DNA of 64,000 nt from Spirochaetia bacterium (GCA_021736385.1 JAIPFY010000002.1:35780-99779), one strand, 5' to 3'; positions 48,225 to 57,606 are shown, counted from the first letter of the stretch. Translations and numbers: made by a program. Notes: a model not told the origin generated them from the letters alone.

Positions 48225-49001
48225 TCAGCGCATCAGATAGCCACCGTCAACGGTGAGCACGGTCCCATTCACATATGAGGAGGCCTCACTTGCCAGAAAA
48301 ATGGTCGCTCCCATAAGGTCGACTGTCTCGCCCCAATGGTTCGCGGGTATATGGGCAAGAATCTCATTATTACGTTTCTCGTCGCTGCGTGTCTGTTCTG
48401 TCAGTGCAGTAGCGAAATATCCCGGGGCGATCGCATTCACCTGGATGTTGAATTCCGCGAGTTCATCACACATGGTCTTTGTCAGACCTACAATCCCATG
48501 TTTGGTAGAAGCATATGCCGGGGACCATTTCCCACCCAAAAAGGAGTACAGAGAGGCAATGTTGATGATCTTCCCGCTTTTCTGTCCGATCATATGGGGA
48601 CATGCCTCATGGATCATCTCAAAGGCCGCGGTCAGGTTGACTGCGACCATCTTATCCCACTCTTTACGGCTATATTCTTTCACATCCTGTACATTCAGAC
48701 TGATCCCGGCACAGTTGATAAGGATATCAACACTGCCAAAGGCAGCGATGCATGAATCAACAACCCGTTTGCACTCACCATCTTGCGTGATATCGGATTC
48801 GATATAGAGGTAATCCACACCACAGTCCTCGACCAAGGACTTGGTCGAATCATCATCATAGAGGCTTGGCACCACTACATTCGCACCTGCCTTGGCTAAT
48901 GCTGTGGAGAAAGCCTTTCCGAGCCCTCCGTTACCACCTGTGACGATGGCATTCTTATTCTTCAGTGAAAAAAGATCCATAGTAAAATCCTGTTCTCTCA
49001 T
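48225..49001 (-). CDS. Short-chain dehydrogenase/reductase
   Basis: A 258-residue classical SDR. The NAD(P) motif TGGNGGLGKA lies at ~21-30, NCAG near 98 and the catalytic YASTK follows a serine upstream. The ORF track extends the frame by 109 codons into etfA, but that extension is an artefact: the ATG at 49001 overlaps the etfA stop as ATGA and has AAGGA 8 bases upstream. It probably oxidises or reduces a hydroxyl of the pathway intermediate. Similarity in context is to E. coli ygcW. Confidence 0.92.
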   Translation of the reverse strand: MREQDFTMDLFSLKNKNAIVTGGNGGLGKAFSTALAKAGANVVVPSLYDDDSTKSLVEDCGVDYLYIESDITQDGECKRVVDSCIAAFGSVDILINCAGISLNVQDVKEYSRKEWDKMVAVNLTAAFEMIHEACPHMIGQKSGKIINIASLYSFLGGKWSPAYASTKHGIVGLTKTMCDELAEFNIQVNAIAPGYFATALTEQTRSDEKRNNEILAHIPANHWGETVDLMGATIFLASEASSYVNGTVLTVDGGYLMR

Positions 49002-49942
49002 CGCTGCTGTCCTTCTTTGATTCTTCTTATGAGTTTTGCAACAAAGGGGAGGGCATCCCCTTCGACCACTATATCCGAGATGCTGCAGATAGGGGCGTCT
49101 TTGTTTGTATTCACCGAAATGATATGAGGTATATCCTTGAGCCCTTCCACATGCTGCAGGGCCCCATGGATCCCCAGTGCGATATAGAGAGAGGGGCTGA
49201 CCGTCTTTCCTGATTGGCCAACCTGAATCGCTCGTGGAACGATTCCCTTGTCCACCACTGCCCTTGATGCACTTACATGCCCGCCTAACAGGTCGGCAAG
49301 GTCCTGGAGACTCTCCATATCCGAGCATCCTGCCCCACCTGAGATAAGCACATCGCTTTCTCTGATATCATAGGGGATCTTCTTTTCTTTCGTTCCCATT
49401 ACTTTTATGTTTCCATGTCTGTAATCAAGCCCTTCCAGCCCGATGTTCGTGCTCTGTACCGTATCGGTTCCCTGATAGGTGAATACACCGATACGGATGC
49501 TCATCATGACCGGTCCCTCACCTTTGATACGGATCCCTGCCATGATCTTCCCACTGTAGGCAGGACGTATCAGACTGATCTGTCCATCGTCGTTTGCGAT
49601 AGCGGTCACATCAGCCACGAGCCCGGTCTCGAGGCGCATCGATACCGATGGAGCTATGCAGCGACCCATGGGGGTCGCAAGAAACAGGATCGCATCAAAG
49701 GAGTACCTTGTGTGCACTGAAGTAAACACATCACAGAGCCCCTTCTGGTCGAACGGCTGCAGGGTCCCATCCTCCAGGGTGAGCAGAACATCACATACCC
49801 CGTCAATGGCAGAAGCATCACTGTTTATCAGCAGTGCATAAGTTTCAACATGCTGATCGGGGTAGAGCTGCCTGACCGCCTCCAGGAGACTCAGTGATTC
49901 CTGTGCATATCCATCCTCTACGTATACCAGTACTTTTTTCAT
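48998..49942 (-). CDS. etfA: Electron transfer flavoprotein alpha subunit
   Basis: EtfA holds the electron-transferring FAD. The ~314-residue protein starts MKKVLVYVEDG and has the C-terminal FAD domain: SGGAGCSDMESLQDLADLLGG, ASRAVVDKG, QVGQSGKTVSPSLYIALGIHGALQH and SVNTNKDAPICSISDIVVEGD. An ATG five codons earlier (49957) is possible; the etfB stop overlaps this region either way. It passes electrons from the upstream FAD oxidase, or takes them, as part of the same operon. No ETF:quinone oxidoreductase gene is in the window. Confidence 0.93.
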   Translation of the reverse strand: MKKVLVYVEDGYAQESLSLLEAVRQLYPDQHVETYALLINSDASAIDGVCDVLLTLEDGTLQPFDQKGLCDVFTSVHTRYSFDAILFLATPMGRCIAPSVSMRLETGLVADVTAIANDDGQISLIRPAYSGKIMAGIRIKGEGPVMMSIRIGVFTYQGTDTVQSTNIGLEGLDYRHGNIKVMGTKEKKIPYDIRESDVLISGGAGCSDMESLQDLADLLGGHVSASRAVVDKGIVPRAIQVGQSGKTVSPSLYIALGIHGALQHVEGLKDIPHIISVNTNKDAPICSISDIVVEGDALPFVAKLIRRIKEGQQR

Positions 49943-49943
49943 A

Positions 49944-50738
49944 TCAGATAAATCCATTACTCTTGAGAAAGGTATAGATCACTTCAATCCCTTCATCATC
50001 TGACTTGACTACTTTCTTCCTACGAGTCATATGTTCCTTTGTGTGGGTACTGACTACTTGTGTGCGCGACCCGCTCAGACCAACTTCTGCAGGGTCAAAA
50101 CCCAGCTGCTCGTTTGTCAGGATGTGCAGTCTCTCCGATACATCCAGATTCAGGTTCTTATAGCGCACATAGGGCAGGCGGTATGCGGATTCCCGAGTAA
50201 GACTCAAGAGAGCCGGCAGTGCAATCTCAAAGGTGGTATATGAGCTCTCTCCTTCTACCTCTACAACGGCTGAGGAGCAGGTAAAACGCTCTTCTTCTAT
50301 GTGATGTATGAAGTTGAGATGGTCAAGGTCCAGACTTTGTGCTATTTGCGAAGGGACATGCGAGGTATCACCATCGATAGCGTGTGTCCCGCTCAGGATG
50401 CAGTCGTAGGGGATCTTCCTGATAACACTGCTCAGGAGCTTGCTTGTCACATAGGTATCACTGCCGGCAAACAGCTGGTCACTGATCAGGGTAGCGGAAT
50501 CAAAGCCAAGCCTGAGGATATCCTCCAACTGCGGGATGACCGACCTGGGCGCCATGGTCACAACCTCGATGCATGTCTGTGGCTCTCTCTTTTTCATCGT
50601 GAGAGCAAAGCCCAATGCACGTGCATCATCGGGGTTTATCAGCATGGGGCTGTGTTCCCTCTCGATGGTGTGGGTCTCATAGTTATAGGTGAAATTATCC
50701 ACATCGGGAACAAACTTCACTACACACACAATACGCAT
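49944..50738 (-). CDS. etfB: Electron transfer flavoprotein beta subunit
   Basis: EtfB pairs with EtfA. The 264-residue protein starts MRIVCVVKFVPD and has NPDDARALGFALTMKKR and SGTHAIDGDTSHVPSQIAQSLDLDHLNF, typical of the beta family nucleotide-binding fold. The C-terminal RRKKVVKSDDEGIEVIYTFLKSNGFI is the arm that wraps around EtfA. The start has AAGGAGGAG upstream. Whether it carries a second FAD (bifurcating type) or AMP cannot be told by eye. Confidence 0.92.
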   Translation of the reverse strand: MRIVCVVKFVPDVDNFTYNYETHTIEREHSPMLINPDDARALGFALTMKKREPQTCIEVVTMAPRSVIPQLEDILRLGFDSATLISDQLFAGSDTYVTSKLLSSVIRKIPYDCILSGTHAIDGDTSHVPSQIAQSLDLDHLNFIHHIEEERFTCSSAVVEVEGESSYTTFEIALPALLSLTRESAYRLPYVRYKNLNLDVSERLHILTNEQLGFDPAEVGLSGSRTQVVSTHTKEHMTRRKKVVKSDDEGIEVIYTFLKSNGFI

Positions 50739-50808
50739 GCCGTGGTACTCCTCCTTGGCTGCTGTTCAGATGATCATATGCAGGGTCTCGAGATCATTGA
50801 TCCACGAT

Positions 50809-50845
50809 ATACCCGAGCTATGCCCGGCAGGCATTACTCGGGTAT
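50809..50845 (-). promoter_or_regulatory. Hairpin between the oxidase and etfB genes
   Basis: ATACCCGAG (50809-50817) pairs with CTCGGGTAT (50837-50845), with TGCC/GGCA inside. It lies in the only sizeable gap of the operon. No T-run follows on the minus strand, so a processing or mRNA-stability element is more likely than a full terminator. Confidence 0.5.
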
Positions 50846-50856
50846 CCATCCATGAA

Positions 50857-52329
50857 CTACTCGATGTATTTCAACCCTTCTTCCTGTGGGAAGATCGTTC
50901 CGTAGTTCATGATCCCATTCGGATCAAAAGCCTCTTTGAGTTTCTCAAGCATGTAGTATGCTGATCCATGCTCATCTTTTGTCCACTCACTTCGATATTT
51001 ACCGATACCGTGATGGTGACACATGGAGCCTCCCATCTTCAGGGTCTCCTCGACAATGATCCTCTGCAATGGGTGATGATAGATGATCAGTTCATCCTCA
51101 GGTTCACACAAGATCTTATAGTTGTAGACAAAGTACATATTGGTACCGTTCAAGTATGAATGGGATGAGTGCCCACCAAGCATGGTAAGGTCCTGTACGC
51201 GTGGGAATTCCTTGCGTATACGCTTGATCACATTATGGTAGATCTTGGGAATGGTCTCCCAATCTGCAGAGATCTCAGTGGTGAATCCGCTGTGTGAGTC
51301 ATGATCGATCATACCAAGGAACTCATCGTCAATATCCTGTTGCGACCAGTTTAGCTGATTGAACCAGGTCTCTATCAGAGTGCTGTCGACTTGCTTGATG
51401 ATCCCTTCATGATACTTCTTTACTGCATCCTCTATAGCGGTCACGGTAGCATCGACTATGCCTTTTGGACCTTCTGCCATGAACAGGAGTACACACTTGT
51501 TCTCATGAAAATGGTAGAAATGCTGTGCAGCATCTTCTTCCGAGTAGGTTCGTGCAACAGATGGTCTGAATCCGTTCACCATCACTTCACGAAGGACTTT
51601 GATACCAGAGGCAACATCTTTTACCAGATAGCCGAGGAACCTGTTGTTCTCAGGATAGTGTCTGAAGATCTTCACCGTCACTTCGGTGATGTAACACAGT
51701 GTCCCTTCGTTGCCGATGGCTATATGACGAATATCAGGTCCCCCTGCGCGGCGGGGGACATTCTTGATACGTGACACATGGCCATCGGGGAACACACACT
51801 CCAGTCCCACGACCATGTCTTCAATTCCGCCGTAAAGGGTCGATAACTGACCGATGCTGCGTGTTGCTACCAGACCACCATATTTTGCCACAGGTTTGGA
51901 CTGCGGAGAGTGTCCGGTCGTGTATCCGACTCTTTGCAGTTCGTCTTCCAGTGTCTGCAGAGCGACACCAGCCTGCACCGTAGCCTGTGAGTTGTATGTA
52001 TCGATCTTGATAATCTCATCAAGATGCAAGGCATCAATGACGATGGTGGTATCCTTCCAGTTCTCTAAGCCCCCTTCGGTGGCGGTTTTTCCTCCACGGG
52101 GAATGACGTTCACCCTGTTGGCATTGCAAAACATGAGAAGTTTTCGTACCTCTTCGGTATCTTTCGGATACACGATCGCTATGGGCGTGGGGACATTGAG
52201 CACCTTCCGTGCTTTTGCATACTTTTTATATCTGTCTGCTGCCGCATCGTATAGTGCATCCTTGTCTGTGTTGACCTGCTCTTCTGTAAGTATCGTTGAT
52301 AGTTGTTTGATGAGTTCCTCTTTGACCAA
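50857..52329 (-). CDS. FAD-linked oxidase, alkyl-DHAP-synthase-like
   Basis: First gene of the ETF operon. The 490-residue protein has a VAO/GlcD-type FAD domain (YPKDTEEVRKLLMFCNANRVNVIPRGGKTATEGG, ATRSIGQLSTLYGGIEDMVVGLECVFPDG) and a C-terminal lobe with MCHHHGIGKYR, the His-rich motif of alkylglycerone-phosphate synthases and E. coli YgcU. The partner ETF suggests it donates electrons from a hydroxylated substrate to EtfAB. An ether-lipid role is the alternative. The start is TTG with an excellent AGGAGGT 7 bases upstream. Confidence 0.9.
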   Translation of the reverse strand: MVKEELIKQLSTILTEEQVNTDKDALYDAAADRYKKYAKARKVLNVPTPIAIVYPKDTEEVRKLLMFCNANRVNVIPRGGKTATEGGLENWKDTTIVIDALHLDEIIKIDTYNSQATVQAGVALQTLEDELQRVGYTTGHSPQSKPVAKYGGLVATRSIGQLSTLYGGIEDMVVGLECVFPDGHVSRIKNVPRRAGGPDIRHIAIGNEGTLCYITEVTVKIFRHYPENNRFLGYLVKDVASGIKVLREVMVNGFRPSVARTYSEEDAAQHFYHFHENKCVLLFMAEGPKGIVDATVTAIEDAVKKYHEGIIKQVDSTLIETWFNQLNWSQQDIDDEFLGMIDHDSHSGFTTEISADWETIPKIYHNVIKRIRKEFPRVQDLTMLGGHSSHSYLNGTNMYFVYNYKILCEPEDELIIYHHPLQRIIVEETLKMGGSMCHHHGIGKYRSEWTKDEHGSAYYMLEKLKEAFDPNGIMNYGTIFPQEEGLKYIE

Positions 52330-52445
52330 GATAAGTACCTCCTAAGGAAGAATCCTTGAAGTTCGGATACCTGTCTGGTATGCGAACTCTCTTCTGTAGA
52401 TTCCTTTACAGCTTAAGGGGTCAGGACGAAGAGGTCAAGGTTTTT

Positions 52446-52503
52446 GGAAAGATTTCTAAAATATGTCGGTATGGTTTGGTATAGATGGAAAGATTTCCAA
52501 TAT
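52446..52503. promoter_or_regulatory. Paired operator-like repeats in the ETF/rpiR divergent region
   Basis: GGAAAGATTTCTAAAAT (52446-52462) and GGAAAGATTTCCAATAT (52487-52503) are near-identical direct repeats, each centred on GGAAAnnTTTCC-type dyads and spaced 41 bp start to start, about four helical turns. A related TAGAAATC lies near 52536. The palindrome type and position suit binding by the adjacent RpiR regulator. Confidence 0.6.
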
Positions 52504-52559
52504 GCTATACAGAATCCCACTGTATATGGTAGAATAGAAATCTAATAGGGATGAGATTT

Positions 52560-53306
52560 ATGATACGTATCGATTTTACTGTATTGAATACACGTGAGAG
52601 ACAGATCCATCAACGACTGCAGGAGGCTTCTGCCTCCTTGCCGACGTTGCGTATCGCGGATGCAGCTGCGTTGTGTGGCTGCTCTGTTTCCAAGATCTCA
52701 AAATTCACCAAACGATTGGGGTTTGTCAGCTTCAGGCACTATGTGGAGTTTCTCTATGGGAAAGAGCCTGTGAGCGGTAGTCGTTCACAGGAGTTGTCCA
52801 GAGTACAGCAATTCATCAGCCAGTTCGATGAGAGCCTTGTTGAAGAGATGATAGCGCTCATAGACAAGCATACGAGGATCCTGCTCTTTGGCTACGGGCC
52901 ATCGCTCTTGTGTGCCCAGTACATCGAGTATCGCCTGCGCACGTCTTGTCCCAAGGTAGTGATATCGGTCGTTGATGATCTGAGTGTTGCTACCATGACC
53001 GATACATCAACACTGCTGCTCATTTTCACCGTCACAGGTGCCTATAGGGATTTCAAGCCAACATATAACGCTGCTTCACGCAATGGTGCACAGGTGGTCA
53101 TCGTTGCACAGAACTACAACATCTCCCTGATCGATCAGTGTGATAAGATCTTTTTTTTGACCGAGAATCCCAACCCTGAAGATATAGCGCCCTATGAGCA
53201 GTCAAGAACTCTCTTCTTTATCTTCATGGAAGAGGTGATCCAACGCATAGCTCGCAGTAGGGCGGAAACACTGCAAAGCGATACCAAAAAGATTAAGTCT
53301 GACTGA
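52560..53306 (+). CDS. RpiR-family transcriptional regulator
   Basis: A ~248-residue regulator with an N-terminal HTH_6 domain (SLPTLRIADAAALCGCSVSKISKFTKRLGFVSFRHYVEFL, ~25-65) and a C-terminal SIS domain (TRILLFGYGPSLLCAQYIEYRL to VVIVAQNYN) that should bind a phosphosugar. I use the ATG at 52560, 8 bases after GGGA; the track start at 52551 leaves no room for a ribosome-binding site. It is divergent from the ETF operon and probably senses that pathway's phosphorylated intermediate. Confidence 0.9.
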   Translation: MIRIDFTVLNTRERQIHQRLQEASASLPTLRIADAAALCGCSVSKISKFTKRLGFVSFRHYVEFLYGKEPVSGSRSQELSRVQQFISQFDESLVEEMIALIDKHTRILLFGYGPSLLCAQYIEYRLRTSCPKVVISVVDDLSVATMTDTSTLLLIFTVTGAYRDFKPTYNAASRNGAQVVIVAQNYNISLIDQCDKIFFLTENPNPEDIAPYEQSRTLFFIFMEEVIQRIARSRAETLQSDTKKIKSD

Positions 53307-54295
53307 CATGCTACACCTGTGGGGTATGTTGCGAGCAATCTGATAGACTGTTCTTACCCATAGATGGTAGATCCTCTGGGATAGAGATACCACAGGGCAG
53401 GTACCTGAGTAGAGGTGCAGAATCTGAGGTGGAGTATGAGAAGTACGCAGGAAACAGGACCGGTATGAGCCGAGCTGAAGGTGTGTCCCTGAGACGGTAG
53501 GGACCGTGATAGGACGGACTGGCAGCGGATATGGACCTTGCAGTGAAACGGGGTGAGATGCACCCGATCGAATCCTCTATCAGTAGGCTTCAGGAAAGGC
53601 TTGTCCCTCGGCAGAAAAGATGTCGTGCAGAAAACCAGCTTGTGGACCACCAGAGGGTGAGATGCACTGCAGGACATGGACTATCGGTTACCGCCTGATT
53701 ATTTGCGAACTCTAAACGCGAAACGTAAGCATACCGTTGAACCGGGAGCATCAGTGATGGTCTTTCCTCGTTTCTCCTGCCGGAGTTGCAGCCTGCTCTG
53801 GGAGTGTGGGAGCGGGTCTGCCTGTCCTGCGATCTTATCCCGATCATCTGCTGTACGGGTATTCAGGACGGGGAATAGCCCTCTTCATCGCTACGTATGT
53901 TGATATCCCTTCTCCTGTCAGAGATGCTTCACGAAGCGGCGGTCAAAACGCCAGACTGTGATGCTGCATTTTCTTGGGTGATCGGTCTAAGCTCCTCAAG
54001 GGAAGAATGCTCATGTGCGGGGTATTCTCTCTGTCAGAATTTCAGGTTCGAATGGTTATTATGCTAAACGCTACAGAGGATATGGCCCATACAGTATTAC
54101 TTCGCATGCTCAGCTGTTTACGTATCCAGGAATTTTGGATAGGTATATAACATGTTGTAATATATGCTTTTGATTTTCGATATACTATATAGAACCTGTA
54201 TAATACTATTTATCTTTCGGGGCTTGATGTTCTGAAGATTAGGATTTATAATAGTATAGATAATTAGTGTACAAAATATAAAAAGGAGAAAGATT
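53307..54295. other. Gene-free, probably decayed kilobase
   Basis: About 990 bases between rpiR and the ABC operon. ORFs of up to 107 codons exist on both strands but none looks like a protein family. GGGTGAGATGCAC is repeated directly at 53551-53563 and 53655-53667. Base composition becomes AT-rich after ~54110, leading into the next promoter. It is best read as degraded accessory DNA. Confidence 0.45.
54176..54204 (+). promoter_or_regulatory. Probable promoter of the peptide-type ABC operon
   Basis: TTCGAT (54176-54181), a 17-base spacer and a perfect TATAAT (54199-54204). The gene start lies ~90 bases downstream with an AAAAGGAGAAAG ribosome-binding site. Confidence 0.5.
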
Positions 54296-55801
54296 ATGAA
54301 AAAGATAATGGTAACTAGCCTTTTGTTGATCGCAGTGGTTTTTGCACTGCCAGCAGGTGGCCAGCAGGAAGCAGATGAGAGCATGATCATACGGGTTGCT
54401 GAACAGGTTCCAAACCTGCTGACCATCGGTTCATGGGACGGTCAGGCGTTTTCGCTCAACGGATCCATCTACGACTATCTGGTAGAGGTTGATGCACATA
54501 CGGGAGAACTCGTCCCTTCAATGGCAACTGGTTGGAATTCTCCAGATGGAATCGTGTGGACGTTTACACTGCGAAAGGGAATCACCTTTCACGACGGAAG
54601 TGATTTTACCGCAGAGGATGTCGTCTTTACGATCAAGAGGACACAGGATAAACAGCTTGGACACTTGAAAGCAGAAGATTTCAAGATCGTTGATCGTATC
54701 ATAGCGGTTGATGACTACACAGTCGAAATCACATTGAATACGCCTAATCCAACCTTCGTATATCTGCTTACAGATTATAATATGGCAATGCTCTCCTCTG
54801 AGTATGACTATGCTTCCAAGGGAGAGACTAATCCCATGGGTTCAGGCCCATTTAAGCTTGAGCGACTCATCCCCAAGGAATCAGCAGTGCTCACAGCTTT
54901 TGATAATTACTGGAACGAAGGATATCCGATAGCAGATGAGCTTCATATCTATTTTGTTCCCGATATCGATGCAAGTGTTTCGCTGCTGGAGTCAGGGGAA
55001 GTGGATATCGTTACACAGATCAATCCAACTCTGAAGAACCGGTTGGAGGCACAGGATGGTTTCACTGTCGTTGCTCCCTACCAGGAATCAAGAATCGTTG
55101 CTATGCGAACCGATCAGGAGCCCTTTGATGATAATCGTGTGAGACTTGCACTGAAATACACTATGGATCCTGAGGTCCTTGCTCTGGCATCACAGGGGAT
55201 CATCGGTGAGTCTGTGTTCTACAATGAAAATCCATTAGTGAACACCCTTGCGCAGCACAAGGAAATCCCTCACAGAGGAAGAGATATCGCTAAGGCCAAA
55301 GAGCTTCTGGCTCAGGCTGGTTATCCGAATGGTCTTACGGTAGATCTGTATTATCCTTCAGATCACCCCTATAGTTCTGAACTTGCTCAAACCATCAAGG
55401 AATTGGCAGCACCTGCGGGATTCGATCTGAAACTCAATGGTTCCCCAAGAGATATTTACCTTTCTCAGTACTGGCTCAATGGAACGATACAGCTTACAGG
55501 TTGGGGAGTTCGTGTGGATCCTACCATGCTGCTTAGACTTGCCTACTACTCAGGTGCTCCCTGGAATGAATCTCATCTGAGCAATCCTGAGGTCGATAGA
55601 CTGATCGATGCGATCAGCTCTGAAGTTGATAACCAGAAACGGATGGAGTTCTATGCTGAACTGCAGGATGTGTTCTTCGAAGAAGGACCGATCATCAACA
55701 TTCAGGTTCCATACCTCGTTGGTCTCAATGCTGCTTTATCAGATTACCGACAGCCCATTACCATGCTTCCACAGCTTGAGTATGCTTCAATTGAACAATA
55801 A
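54296..55801 (+). CDS. ABC transporter solute-binding protein, peptide family (SBP_bac_5)
   Basis: A 501-residue exported binding protein. The signal peptide ends at LPAGGQQEADES, a style common in spirochaete binding proteins, with no lipobox cysteine. Family features are DGIVWTFTLRKGITFHDGSDFTAEDVVFTIKR (~80-110) and NPMGSGPFKLERL near 180. Ligands of this class include peptides, nickel, opines and some oligosaccharides; the ligand here is unknown. It heads a four-gene operon and looks more AT-rich than the left half of the window. Confidence 0.92.
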   Translation: MKKIMVTSLLLIAVVFALPAGGQQEADESMIIRVAEQVPNLLTIGSWDGQAFSLNGSIYDYLVEVDAHTGELVPSMATGWNSPDGIVWTFTLRKGITFHDGSDFTAEDVVFTIKRTQDKQLGHLKAEDFKIVDRIIAVDDYTVEITLNTPNPTFVYLLTDYNMAMLSSEYDYASKGETNPMGSGPFKLERLIPKESAVLTAFDNYWNEGYPIADELHIYFVPDIDASVSLLESGEVDIVTQINPTLKNRLEAQDGFTVVAPYQESRIVAMRTDQEPFDDNRVRLALKYTMDPEVLALASQGIIGESVFYNENPLVNTLAQHKEIPHRGRDIAKAKELLAQAGYPNGLTVDLYYPSDHPYSSELAQTIKELAAPAGFDLKLNGSPRDIYLSQYWLNGTIQLTGWGVRVDPTMLLRLAYYSGAPWNESHLSNPEVDRLIDAISSEVDNQKRMEFYAELQDVFFEEGPIINIQVPYLVGLNAALSDYRQPITMLPQLEYASIEQ

Positions 55802-55813
55802 GGGGAGACAAAG

Positions 55814-56779
55814 ATGAGTTTCATGAAACGCTTTCTATCAAGATTGGGTTTCATGGCTCTCACGGTTGTCGCCATGTCCTTCCTGATCTTCTTGTTAGTG
55901 GAGATCATGCCGGGGGACGTGGCGCAGACTGTACTGGGGCAAGCAGCCACTGAAGAATCAGTGGCTGCCCTGAGAGAAACCATGAAACTGAATGACCCCT
56001 TGATGGTGCGCTACGGCAGGTGGGCAAGCGGGTATATCCAGGGAGATCTTGGCGAATCCCTCTACATGCGGGGTGTGCAGATCAATTCCATCTTCTGGAG
56101 AAGAGTCGGACATTCTATGCTGCTGGCTCTCAGTGCTCTGATATTCTACGTTCCTCTTTCGATCTTCCTGGGGGTATTAGCCGGAGTCAGGGCTGGGAAG
56201 TTCTCTGATTCGGTTATCTCGTTCTTGGGGTTGGCCACCATGGCGTTGCCTGAATTTGTTTCAGGGATACTGCTTATAACAGTCTTTTCCGTGAATCTGA
56301 ATCTTTTGCCTCTCACAAGCGTCATACCCATAGGGCAGACTCTGTGGCAGAATCTTGAGATTCTGGTATTGCCTGCATGTTCGATCACCTTTGTGATGTT
56401 CGGGTATGTGTCCCGTATGCAGAGATCTTCCATGATCGGAGTCATGAATTCAGATTATGTGAGAGCGGCGATTCTTAAAGGCATGCCTAAACGGTATGTG
56501 ATCTTCAGACATGCCCTTAAGAATGCGTTATTGCCGACGATAACTATTATTGGTATGAATATGGGTTGGCTGTTCGGAGGACTCATAGTGGTTGAGACTC
56601 TTTTCGGGTTTCCCGGGCTGGGGTCACTTACCATGACCGCGATCAAGACTCGTGATATACCGCTCATTGAGGCCTGTGTACTTTTTATCACGATCATCTT
56701 TGTGTTCTCTACGTTTATTACAGATATGATGTACTCATTTCTCAATCCGAAGATCAGGTTTAAGAGGGAGGACCTATGA
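55814..56779 (+). CDS. ABC transporter permease, DppB/OppB type
   Basis: A 321-residue inner-membrane permease with six predicted helices. The N-terminus FLSRLGFMALTVVAMSFLIFLLVEIMPGD is the DppB hallmark, and the ATPase-coupling loop is RAAILKGMPKRYVIFRHALKNALLPTITIIG near 215-245. The ATG at 55814 has AAGGGGAGA upstream. It overlaps the next permease gene by 4 bases. Confidence 0.94.
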   Translation: MSFMKRFLSRLGFMALTVVAMSFLIFLLVEIMPGDVAQTVLGQAATEESVAALRETMKLNDPLMVRYGRWASGYIQGDLGESLYMRGVQINSIFWRRVGHSMLLALSALIFYVPLSIFLGVLAGVRAGKFSDSVISFLGLATMALPEFVSGILLITVFSVNLNLLPLTSVIPIGQTLWQNLEILVLPACSITFVMFGYVSRMQRSSMIGVMNSDYVRAAILKGMPKRYVIFRHALKNALLPTITIIGMNMGWLFGGLIVVETLFGFPGLGSLTMTAIKTRDIPLIEACVLFITIIFVFSTFITDMMYSFLNPKIRFKREDL

Positions 56780-57606
56780 ACACATTCTATCTGCAGCTTA
56801 AGAAGAGTCCTCTGGCTATCATCGGACTTTCGATCCTCTTGTTATGGATCTTTGCCGCTCTATTCGGACCCTCACTAGTCTCATACACCTACACTGAGAT
56901 GGATATGCATAATCAGTTGGTATCTCCGGGTGAGCAGGGTCACCTGCTCGGGACCGATGCGCTTGGAAGAGATGTGTTTTCCAGGATCATATACGGAAGT
57001 AGAACGATCCTTACCGTCGCTTTGCTCACAAGTCTCCTCTCGTCGTTTGCGGGGATCATTATCGGGTTCATCGCTGGGTATTTCGGGGGGCTCGTCGATA
57101 CGTTCTTTCTTAGGATCATGGATATTCTTATGGCCATACCACCACTTGTCCTATCCATGGTGGTCCTTGGTATTTTGGGGAATTCGACGATTTTGAGCCT
57201 TACCATCATCGTCTCCATAGCCTACACCCCGGCCACAGCACGAGTTGCTCGAGGCGCTTTACTCACGTGCAAGAACACCGAGTATGTGGATGCAGCAAGA
57301 ATACGAGGTGAATCTAACATCTTCATCATGTTCGTTGAGATCCTGCCTAATACGATAGGTCCAGTGATCGTTGAGATAACCGCACGGTTTGCATACTCGA
57401 TCATGATGATAGCATCTCTGGGTTTCCTTGGAGTCGGCTTACAACCTCCGACTCCTGACTGGGGAATGATGGTGATCGAGAATAAGTCGATTATACGAAG
57501 TGCTCCCTGGACGGTTGTGTATCCTTCACTTGCAATTGCCTCTCTGGTCATTGCGATATCTCTGTTTTCTGATTTTCTCAGCAAGGTGATGATCAATGAA
57601 AACTGA
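56776..57606 (+). CDS. ABC transporter permease, DppC/OppC type
   Basis: A 276-residue permease that pairs with the previous gene. HLLGTDALGRDVFSRIIYGSRTIL (~55-78) is the conserved DppC segment, and the coupling loop is EYVDAARIRGESNIFIMFVEILPNTIGPVIVE. About six helices are present. It overlaps the fused ATPase gene by 11 bases. Confidence 0.94.
   Translation: MNTFYLQLKKSPLAIIGLSILLLWIFAALFGPSLVSYTYTEMDMHNQLVSPGEQGHLLGTDALGRDVFSRIIYGSRTILTVALLTSLLSSFAGIIIGFIAGYFGGLVDTFFLRIMDILMAIPPLVLSMVVLGILGNSTILSLTIIVSIAYTPATARVARGALLTCKNTEYVDAARIRGESNIFIMFVEILPNTIGPVIVEITARFAYSIMMIASLGFLGVGLQPPTPDWGMMVIENKSIIRSAPWTVVYPSLAIASLVIAISLFSDFLSKVMINEN

Noticed and set aside
48225-49328. 367-codon ORF for the short-chain dehydrogenase
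   Set aside because: The first 109 codons lie inside etfA in another frame and show no family character; the ATGA junction at 48998-49001 with AAGGA upstream gives the real start.
53307-54295. Group II intron or degraded reverse transcriptase
   Set aside because: The RNA-like stems suggested it, but no domain V consensus and no reverse-transcriptase motifs were found in any frame.
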